Of a DNA stretch of 64,000 nt, positions 41,559-50,918 are shown in pieces. Location of the stretch: assembly GCF_003253565.1 (NCBI RefSeq), contig NZ_QKUF01000020.1, positions 45,840-109,839 on the forward strand. Reading direction: 5' to 3'. A program made the position numbers and the translations under genes. Origin of the DNA: Thermosporothrix hazakensis. GTDB lineage: Bacteria; Chloroflexota; Ktedonobacteria; Ktedonobacterales; Ktedonobacteraceae. Each line of letters starts with the position of its first letter. Position 1 is the first letter of the stretch. The notes under the pieces are model-generated. The model did no database searches. It was not told the DNA's origin and saw only the letters and a list, made by a program, of their open reading frames with translations.

Positions 41559-42218
41559 CTAGAGCAGCGGTGGTGAGGCCTCAGGATCAGTGAGCAGACT
41601 CCGAATCTCCTGCACGATTGTTCCTGCGAGCCGCAGCGCATAGAGCGTCGTCAACCAGAGAATCGCGGCGATTCCCAGACTTAACACAAGCAGCAGTTCC
41701 CCTTGAACGCCAGCGAGCTGAAGCAGAATAATGATGCTTGCCAGCAGCGTGATTGTGATGCCGCTCACATAGTAGACCCGCAGGCGGTAGAGTGCCCCCA
41801 ACGGCAGAAAATGCAGCCCCGAGATCAGCCCAAAGGCCGAGAGCAGAAACCGCTCCTGATGCTCCATCAAGAGGACGGCCAGCACCACAAAGACGAGCAA
41901 CGATTCAAGCAGAAAGACCGACGAGTAGCTTTTCCGGAGCGAGGGCGGCTCAGGTTGGCTTCCCTCGGGAAAGAGCAGCGTGCGCGGGATCGGGCGCAGG
42001 CGATGGCGCACCCGGTAGGTGATGAGACAGAAGGCGATGGTGATCGAGAACAGACCAATCCCGATGGCAAGTTGCAGCAGGCCACTGGTAGAGGGGAGCG
42101 CCATGAATGCCCAGAAGGCGGCAAAGAGGTTGAAGAGCATGGCGTTGTTCGTCAGCGAGCGCAGATACTCTTTGACAAGTTTCTGCTCATTGAATGGCTC
42201 GTTCTGTTGTTCGTCCAT
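41559..42218 (-). CDS. Six-helix integral membrane protein
   Basis: A 219-residue protein with about six membrane helices (around 27-45, 48-68, 100-118, 123-142, 150-172 and 174-195). Cytosolic N-terminus rich in Gln/Glu. No catalytic or transport motif recognised. GAGAGG precedes the ATG. It is divergent from the small membrane protein at 42330. Confidence 0.65.
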   Translation of the reverse strand: MDEQQNEPFNEQKLVKEYLRSLTNNAMLFNLFAAFWAFMALPSTSGLLQLAIGIGLFSITIAFCLITYRVRHRLRPIPRTLLFPEGSQPEPPSLRKSYSSVFLLESLLVFVVLAVLLMEHQERFLLSAFGLISGLHFLPLGALYRLRVYYVSGITITLLASIIILLQLAGVQGELLLVLSLGIAAILWLTTLYALRLAGTIVQEIRSLLTDPEASPPLL

Positions 42219-42273
42219 AGGAGACTGAACCTCTCATGATAGTCAGAGCTGCATTGTACCATAAAGCGGCGGC

Positions 42274-42302
42274 TTGTGGTTGCTGGATTGTTCTGTTATG
42301 AT
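42274..42302 (+). promoter_or_regulatory. Promoter of the small membrane protein gene
   Basis: TTGTGG (42274-42279), a 17-bp spacer and TATGAT (42297-42302); transcription would start near 42309, 21 bases before the ATG. Confidence 0.6.
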
Positions 42303-42329
42303 AGCCATATTTCAGCGTGGAGGCAGAAT

Positions 42330-42596
42330 ATGTACCTGATGACGATTGTGAATCTCTTTGCCGCGGTTTGTGCCCTGGGGCTGGCTTCCTATCTCTGGCG
42401 CAAGGGGGCACCTCAATCGAATGTTGGCTTTCTGGGTGCCAGTATCGGCTTTTTTGTGGCGGGCGCCATCAGCCCCTGGTTGACCGGCGGTATTTTCGCG
42501 ATCCCGGGGCTGGTGATTGGCGCGATTTTGTTTGTTCTGGCCATCATTACCGCCTGGCGCACGCTCTCGCGCCAGAATGCCCGGGGAAGGCGCTAA
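42330..42596 (+). CDS. Small membrane protein (three helices)
   Basis: An 88-residue protein with three hydrophobic segments (about 3-20, 33-52 and 57-75) and a basic C-terminus (RQNARGRR). The frame extends to 42276, but the ATG at 42330 has GGAGG 6 nt upstream and follows a good promoter. It ends exactly where the convergent gene ends. Unrecognised. Confidence 0.6.
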   Translation: MYLMTIVNLFAAVCALGLASYLWRKGAPQSNVGFLGASIGFFVAGAISPWLTGGIFAIPGLVIGAILFVLAIITAWRTLSRQNARGRR

Positions 42597-43379
42597 CTAC
42601 GCGGCTTGCTCGCGAATGTGGGTCAGCAGGGCCTGCAACACTGCCAGATTCGGCACGGTAGACATGGCGATCGGCGGCACGGATGTGGTTCCCCGGGTTT
42701 CAAGCTTGAGTGAGCCGTCACGTCGCTGGGTGAGCGCTTTGAAGTGTTGCCATGAAATGTCCTGTCCTTTGCAGGTGATGCCCTGTTGAGAGAGGGTGAG
42801 CGGTCCAAACTGTTGTTCTTTGCCCGCTTCGTAGGCTGCGATGGCCTCGGGGAGCAGGCGCTGTTTCAGGGTTTCGATCAGCCGGGCGCGAAAGGTGGAG
42901 AAGTTCGTGAAGAGACCGGGGATATGGATCGTGCAGCCGTCATGGCGCCGAATCAGATAGCTGGTGCTCTGGCCTAGCGGGATGAGGCGCAGGAAGTGAC
43001 GTTCTTCCTGTTGCTCTTTCACGCTCTCGATTGCATCCCAACGAAACGCTTCGATCTTATCGGGAGCCGTGAACAGAAAGCCTTCGCGAAAGGTGTAGAG
43101 CCGCCAATCATAGGCATAGGGCAGTGAGAACAGTTGAAACGCGGTCAGGAGCAGGCTACAGAAAGCCAGCGTAAAGAGCAGCGTGACCAGCAGCGTATCA
43201 TCCATGGAGATGTAGGCCCAGAAGGGCGGCAGAAGCGTCACCAGTATTCCCAGACCGATACGAATATAGATCCCGGCGCGTTTGATCTGGTGCTCGGCGA
43301 TGGGCTCGCCCAGTTGGAAGGCGCTGGCGGCCTGCTGAATGCTTGTTTCTTCGTTGGGGGTGGCGGTGATCTGTGCCAT
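42597..43379 (-). CDS. PH-like membrane protein, paralog B (DUF6585-like)
   Basis: A 260-residue protein with an N-terminal polar stretch, two membrane helices (about 42-85) and a C-terminal PH-like beta domain (LYTFREGFLFTAPDKIEAFR, YLIRRHDGCTIHIPGL). It shares the RRHDG and FGPLTLSQQGI landmarks with the gene at 39296, so they are paralogs about 3 kb apart. I use the ATG at 43379; an in-frame GTG at 43400 is possible. Its stop abuts that of the convergent small membrane protein, with no terminator between them. Confidence 0.65.
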   Translation of the reverse strand: MAQITATPNEETSIQQAASAFQLGEPIAEHQIKRAGIYIRIGLGILVTLLPPFWAYISMDDTLLVTLLFTLAFCSLLLTAFQLFSLPYAYDWRLYTFREGFLFTAPDKIEAFRWDAIESVKEQQEERHFLRLIPLGQSTSYLIRRHDGCTIHIPGLFTNFSTFRARLIETLKQRLLPEAIAAYEAGKEQQFGPLTLSQQGITCKGQDISWQHFKALTQRRDGSLKLETRGTTSVPPIAMSTVPNLAVLQALLTHIREQAA

Positions 43380-43884
43380 AAAAAAATCTGTTCCTCTCAC
43401 TTCCAGATTATTGGGTGGCTAGAATCAAGAACCCTCGGCTGATTGTCAATCATCTATGGTAGTAGTATGTATTCCCTATACAATGTATCGCATTTTCTGG
43501 TAGAGTTACAAGCAAGTTATAGGCCAATTTCCCGCAGAATGACGCAAGATGCAGACATTTCACTACATTGTTTCGTATAAATGGACATTCCGGGGACAGA
43601 ATGAAGGTATTCTATCAGGATGCTATTCCTTATTTGCATGGCAATCCAGATGCTTTTGTGTAGCAGTTGAGGTACTCTGTAATAGGATTTTCTTTTGATT
43701 TGTGATGCATCTGTGATAGAAAAGTGATGAAATGCAACGGTGTTTGTGTGTAGAATAAGAGCGTGGAACATGTGCAAAAGGGAGAAACATGGAGGAGGCA
43801 AATGGATAGCGCACCGGGGCGCCGGATAGCATGTTTCCACCAGAGGGACCGGTTCCTTAAGATGAAGGAAAGTGAGGACTGCAA
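43380..43884. other. Intergenic region, no gene seen
   Basis: About 500 bp, AT-rich in the middle. Frames on the minus strand here are low in protein-like content. AGTGAGGAC near 43870 is the ribosome site of the next gene. No clear promoter boxes. Confidence 0.35.
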
Positions 43885-44697
43885 ATGGACCAGACAAAGC
43901 GGCTTTTTTTGCAGGTAGATGATGTTCGGCTCTGTTGTATGGATTTTGGCGGTGATGGCCTGCCGGTGTTCCTGTTGCATGGTCTGGCCGGGCGAGGCTC
44001 CGAGTGGCGTACTACAGCGCGCTGGTTGACTCAGCAGCATTTCCATCCGTTCGCGCTGGATCAGCGGGGGCATGGGATGAGCTCGAAGCGGTTGCCCGAT
44101 TTCTCGCGGGCCGCCTATGTGCGCGACGCCGTGCGGGTGATCGAGCGGCTTGAGCTTGCGCCAGTGGTGCTGATCGGTCAGTCGATGGGGGCGCTGAATG
44201 CGTTGCTGACGGCGGCTCAGCGGCCCGATCTGGTACGGGCGCTGGTGGTCGTCGAGGCGCAGCTTGACCCTCAGCCGGGGACACCACAGCAGATACAGCG
44301 TGACCTCAGTTCCTGGCCGGTTCCCTTCCAGACGCTCGCGGATGCCCGGGAGTTCTTTGGCGGCGAGACGCTGGCGGCTCGTACCTGGATCGAGATACTT
44401 GAGGAGCACGAAGAAGGCTACTGGCCACAGTTCGTGGTTGATGATATGGTGCGCTCGATCTCGGACGTTGCGACAACCTCGTATCGCGACGAGTGGCAGC
44501 GGCTGCAATGCCCGACGCTGGTCGTGCACGGGGAGAAGAGCCATATCAGCCGGGACGCGATGGAGGAGATGGCGCGGCTGATCCCCACAGGGTGCTTTGT
44601 CGAGATCGCGGATGCCGGGCATGATGTCCACCTGCATCAGCCGGAGCGCTGGCACGAGGCGCTTGAGCGCTTTTTTAAGGAAATCCAGCTTCTGTAA
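43885..44697 (+). CDS. Alpha/beta hydrolase
   Basis: A 270-residue alpha/beta hydrolase of the epoxide-hydrolase/haloperoxidase-like group. Oxyanion HGLAGRGSEW, nucleophile elbow GQSMGALNA (Ser about 99), an acidic residue after VVHGEKS, and His in DAGHDVHLHQP. The acid position reads HGEKSHIS, lacking the usual Asp there, so the catalytic acid may lie elsewhere (for example after strand beta-6). Substrate unknown; cytosolic. A strong hairpin follows. Confidence 0.82.
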   Translation: MDQTKRLFLQVDDVRLCCMDFGGDGLPVFLLHGLAGRGSEWRTTARWLTQQHFHPFALDQRGHGMSSKRLPDFSRAAYVRDAVRVIERLELAPVVLIGQSMGALNALLTAAQRPDLVRALVVVEAQLDPQPGTPQQIQRDLSSWPVPFQTLADAREFFGGETLAARTWIEILEEHEEGYWPQFVVDDMVRSISDVATTSYRDEWQRLQCPTLVVHGEKSHISRDAMEEMARLIPTGCFVEIADAGHDVHLHQPERWHEALERFFKEIQLL

Positions 44698-44704
44698 TTG
44701 AGAG

Positions 44705-44748
44705 ACCGAAGGAGGGGGTTTGACCGTCCCCTCTCCTTCGGTTGGTTG
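44705..44748 (+). terminator. Hairpin terminator after hydrolase gene
   Basis: ACCGAAGGAG with GGGG, pairing to CCCC with CTCCTTCGGT; the T-run is weak (TTGGTTG). Confidence 0.65.
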
Positions 44749-45140
44749 TGAGCGCGTCGTTGTCGTCCGTTCGATTCGCAAGAATGTGAGGTAGAAGTAA
44801 TAAATGTAGGACAGGGTCAGCATGATCAACCTGCCAACCATGCTGACGAATGCTACCGGCAGCGCACGCACAGAACTGGACAACGGGAAGAACTGTAGGC
44901 CTGATGTGCTGCAAGGAACAACCCTCAGGCAGGGATGCAGAAACGCGAAATTTCCCCATAGAAGATGCAGTATGTTTGGATGTGAGCTGATGAGGTTTTG
45001 TGCCAGGGCCTGCGTTCCCCATCGACTACAGCCTGTTTGGCGCATCTTTCCCCTCCTTGTCCGCCCGAATTTTCCCGTTGCCATGCTCTGTGCAGGTTGT
45101 GCCTCACCAGGAGGCGTTCGCGTGGTGCCAGTGCCAACTG
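44749..45140. other. Intergenic region, no gene seen
   Basis: About 390 bp. Long frames crossing it on the minus strand also run through the real hydrolase gene and lack starts, so I discount them. No recognisable signal. Confidence 0.35.
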
Positions 45141-45665
45141 TTATCCCGCGGTATCTGGCTCATTGCCAGACACATCAGGCTCCTGTGGTTGCAGGGGGCC
45201 CGTCTGCCTGTCAGTGGGCCGCTCCCGTTTGGGAAGCTTCTGCTTTTTATCATCGGCGAACAAAAGGTGTCGGAGGAAATACCAGGGGAGTCCCCTATCT
45301 TCGCTCGGCGAAACCGTCGAGTCGAAATGGGGGATGCCCTGTTCGCCGACGTTTGTCAGCACGTCATCGGCATCCTCTTCAACAGGGTCGGCCAGTTGAC
45401 CGAGCGTAATGGCGCGCCAGTCCAGACCTGAAGGACCGGGATAGCCCTCTTTCAGCAGCTCTACCCACAGCAAGACCTGCTCGGCGAACTCCACCGGCTT
45501 GATATCCGGTGGGAAGACCGAGTTGAACAGCCGTTTCGCCGTGCGATCATAGTACTTTTTTTGCTGCTCTTTGTACATGCGCTCAAGCATGCGCATGCGC
45601 CGTTCTAGCTGCCGGCGAGGATCTTCCTCACTACCGGGGAACAAATTTATAGGGGGAACAGTCAT
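45141..45665 (-). CDS. Hypothetical soluble protein
   Basis: A 174-residue protein with a helical, Arg/Lys-rich N-terminal third (RRQLERRMRMLERMYKEQQK), a middle with PSGLDWRAITLGQLADPVEE and a Pro/Gln-rich disordered tail. GGGAGG before the ATG is a strong ribosome site. No family recognised. It borders the gene-free repeat region and may belong functionally with it, but nothing in sequence shows this. Confidence 0.6.
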   Translation of the reverse strand: MTVPPINLFPGSEEDPRRQLERRMRMLERMYKEQQKKYYDRTAKRLFNSVFPPDIKPVEFAEQVLLWVELLKEGYPGPSGLDWRAITLGQLADPVEEDADDVLTNVGEQGIPHFDSTVSPSEDRGLPWYFLRHLLFADDKKQKLPKRERPTDRQTGPLQPQEPDVSGNEPDTAG

Positions 45666-46300
45666 CTTTCAGCCTCCCTGCCATCCAAGAAACGATTTCG
45701 AAATGTGTCATATGGTTTTCCTTTTCAACAACTTCCACCTTACAAAAAACGCTTAACATACAAAACAGCACTACAATTTCCTCCACTACGTTTGCGTGTA
45801 TTCATTTGTGTTTCAAGCGACCCGAGCGGTGCTAGTGGCATTGTTGGTAAAGGTCCACTACCATGCGGCAGGTACCACACGTGCGCTTGACGTAGCAATC
45901 ATAGCAGAGTTTCTATCTGGGTGTCAAGTGATTTTGGCTGGAATTTCTGACAGTTTTTGATTTTTCTCTGTAAATACCTAAAATTTGAGCCAATCAGGAC
46001 GTAATTTGGAAAAAACGTGTGTCATTTACTGCAGGAGACACAAGGATACCTGAATCTGACGCGGCGAAGCAGAGGAACCGGCAACCGATGGTGAATAGGC
46101 AATGCAAGAAGTGCAGGAGAAAACTGCTCTCTGCTTGATACGAGTACTTCCGGCAAGCAAGCAGTGAGGCATGCACCAGGCGAATACTCCCGTAAGACTC
46201 ATCTTCAGTGCAGGTGATCGCCAGACCTCCGCGCATTCGAGAAGCGCAGCGCTTTCCAGACTTCCAGAAAAAAAAAGAACCGCAACAGACATACATTCGA
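45666..46300. other. Left part of the gene-free region
   Basis: AT-rich, without frames that look like protein. Nothing interpretable apart from short T-tracts. Confidence 0.4.
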
Positions 46301-46344
46301 AATTCATGATTCGAATTTATATATCTATACCATAGATTACTTTT

Positions 46345-46361
46345 CAGTACTCGTAGTACTG
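46345..46361. repeat. Perfect hairpin CAGTACT-CGT-AGTACTG
   Basis: Seven-base arms with a three-base loop, in AT-rich DNA between two stretches related to AATTCGAATT. Located 17 bp before the alternating CG tract. Confidence 0.6.
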
Positions 46362-46378
46362 TCTATATATTTCGAATT

Positions 46379-46398
46379 CGCGCGCGCGCACGCGTATA
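46379..46398. repeat. Alternating pyrimidine-purine tract
   Basis: Twenty bases of strict pyrimidine-purine alternation, beginning with five CG dinucleotides and ending CACGCGTATA. This is the classic composition for left-handed Z-DNA under negative supercoiling. Confidence 0.75.
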
Positions 46399-46719
46399 GG
46401 AGGGGATTTGTTTTCTGGCGGCGGAAAACGGACTGCTGCCGCAAAAACGCCTCGGCTGCTTTCCGGGTGGCGTTGCCGGGGAGATCCCGACACCCGTTCA
46501 GGTTGCCTCAGAGGCCGACGCAGCGCATGGGGCACAGCACGCGCTAGCGGGGAGAAAGCTGGCTGTGGGGCGATCGTCATGCCTCGGGTTCGCTCGTCGG
46601 GGAGAAACCGGCCTCACCACGCGCCGGAAGCCGCTGCATTCCTCGCTTATCGGCAGGATCGCAGAGAGTCGGAGTGCCTCCCATAAAACACGCTGTCACG
46701 ATACAAAAACGTCTCCCTT

Positions 46720-47160
46720 TTGCGAAAAACAAAGAACGCGCAATTATTTTCGCGTTGCGTGCGATCATAGAGCCCGCAAAAAGCATCGTCTGCTGACGAT
46801 CCAGGAGCCCGAGAAGCCGGTTCAAGGGCTTTGATGCCGGGCGAAAATGCCGGGAAGTAGTATGAAAATATCATGAATAAAAGCGAAAATAATTGCGCAT
46901 ATGCTGCAAACAGCCCGGGAAGCGTGCTCAGGGACTATAGCATCAAAAAAGCGAAAATAATTGCGCGTTGTGAGCAGGCATATTCTCCGCGCAAAGCACC
47001 ATCTACTGCCGATCCAGGAGCTCGGGAAGCGCGCTCAAGGGGCTTTGATCTCGTGTGAAGATGGTGTGAAAAAAAGCGAAAATAATTGCGCGTATGTTGC
47101 AACAAGCCCGGGGAGCGCGCTCAGGGGTCATACCACAAAAAAAGCGAAAATAATTGCGCT
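46720..47160. repeat. Mosaic array around a near-palindromic 16-mer
   Basis: The 16-mer GCGAAAATAATTGCGC occurs at 46883, 46951, 47076 and 47144, and in inverted orientation at 46738-46753. Spacings alternate 68 and 125 bp, giving a 193-bp higher-order period. The 68-bp spacer units are about 82% identical. The 125-bp unit is recognisable in a diverged first copy (GATCCAGGAGC, then CAAGGG and CTTTGAT). The 16-mer matches its own reverse complement at 12 of 16 positions. Structure resembles mosaic extragenic elements (BIME/REP-like) or an iteron array. Confidence 0.85.
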
Positions 47161-47239
47161 CTCTTCTGACAGATCCTCATTTTTTCTCTGGAGTTTGCTC
47201 AACGAGATGGCCACCAGAGCACCATGAGTCCCTCTATCC

Positions 47240-47845
47240 CCATGTGAGGAGTATGTGAGGTTAATGTGAGCGCTGTATGAGTGCTGTGTCTGGACTGTAT
47301 GGGTGCTGTGTGGGTAGTGTGTGGGTGGCCGAATGCGGAACAGAGCGCTGAAGCATCGCTGTATGGGTGCTGTGTGGGTAGTGTATCAGTTCTGTGTGAG
47401 CGCGATGTGAGGAGAATGTGAGCGCCGGCAGGAGACCCGATCGCAGAATGAACACAGAATGAGTACCGTATGATCGCTGTGTGGGTGCTGTATGGGTAGC
47501 GTGTGGGTGCTGTGTGGGTTGCAGTATCAGTGCCAGAAGGAAATTTGAGTACAGAACGACCACAGAATGAGTACCATATGAGCGATATGAGAGCGCTGTA
47601 TGAGTACTGTATGGGTAGCGTGTGGGTACTGTATGGGTTGCAGTATCAGTGCCAGAAAGAGAGTTGAGTCCAGAACGACCACAGAATGAACACAGAATGA
47701 GTACTGTATGATCGCTGTGTGGGTGCTGTATGGGTAGTGTGTGGGTGCTGTGTGAGTTGCCGAAAAGAGACCCGATCGCAGAATGAGTACCGTATGATCG
47801 CTGTGTGGGTGCTGTATGGGTACTGTGTGGGTTGTGTATGAGAGA
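47240..47845. repeat. Degenerate 11-bp G-rich tandem repeat array
   Basis: About 600 bp of units near GCTGTGTGGGT / GCTGTATGGGT / AGCGTGTGGGT, in steady 11-bp register, with runs of four GGG triplets separated by 8 nt (for example around 47480-47520). A larger module (CAGAATGAGTACCGTATGATCG, then the G-rich units, then CAGTATCAGTGCCAGAA) recurs irregularly every 85-130 bp. Frames through it encode only repetitive His/Thr/Ser peptide, so I treat it as non-coding. Confidence 0.8.
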
Positions 47846-48137
47846 GCCGCAAACGGCGTGACGAGCGATCATGGGGCAAAGAGGTGGCAGACAGGGAACA
47901 GCTTCTGTGCTGGTGGCAGTTCGCCTCATCGAACGGTAGACATCGCAGGTTGTGATGTTCTGTCCGCTTTTGGAGCAACAGAAAGAAAAGTTCTGAAAAG
48001 AGTTGCCTTTTCTCCCATTCATATGCAATAATTGGTCTTGTCGCATATACTGGATAGTGCTTTTCTTCGGTCAGGTTCTCGGGCAGAAAAAGGATTTGAG
48101 ACAGCTCTATTGAGATGAAAAAGGGAGACGTTCGACT
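47846..48137. other. Leader of the first kinase gene
   Basis: About 290 bp between the repeat array and the kinase. TATACT at 48046-48051 is a possible -10 box; no good -35 is present. AAAAAGGGAG supplies the ribosome site. Confidence 0.4.
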
Positions 48138-50642
<2,505 letters not shown>

Positions 50643-50839
50643 GCAAGGCCAGACGGGACGAGAAGCGGGCAGATGTGGGGAGAGGTCGGAAAGGGAGACA
50701 AAAATGCGCTAATCGCAGACCGTACCGGTGTTGATTCTCATAGATCGTGCGAAGGGTGGAACTCGCTGAAGAGGCGTGGCGCGACAGGCAACGAGTTCAG
50801 CGCGGCGCGGCTTCTTCCCATTTTCAAGCGGTTTGTCTA

Positions 50840-50869
50840 TTGTTAGAAATGCGGTTGATAGTGTAAAAT
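50840..50869 (+). promoter_or_regulatory. Promoter of triad member 2
   Basis: TTGTTA (50840-50845), an 18-bp spacer and TAAAAT (50864-50869). It shows that the second gene can be transcribed on its own, about 45 bp before its ATG. Confidence 0.55.
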
Positions 50870-50918
50870 GTCACGATAGAAGCGCGAGAAAAAGATTGAG
50901 GTCAGAGGAAGCGGGTAT

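Noticed and set aside
43630..45084. Minus-strand frame of 484 codons opposite the alpha/beta hydrolase
   Set aside because: It runs antisense through a clear hydrolase gene with a full ribosome site and motifs; the antisense product has no family features.
46408..46834. Short GC-rich frames on both strands before the mosaic array
   Set aside because: Composition is Arg/Gly/Ser-rich in several frames at once, with no ribosome site or domain; typical of non-coding GC-rich DNA.
46720..47160. CRISPR array
   Set aside because: Repeats are too few, spacers are themselves repeated and of unequal length (68 and 125 bp), and no cas genes are present.
46873..47227. Two short frames sharing KSENNCAY and KKAKIIA peptides
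   Set aside because: The shared peptides are just the translated 16-mer repeat in different frames; the reading frame is not kept between repeat copies.
47261..48046. Minus-strand frame of 261 codons across the 11-bp repeats
   Set aside because: It encodes only repetitive His/Thr/Ser/Tyr peptide dictated by the DNA repeat, has no ribosome site, and its start lies in unrelated sequence.
45666..48137. Replication origin
   Set aside because: No cluster of DnaA boxes and no dnaA/dnaN neighbours; kept only as one possibility in the finding on the region.
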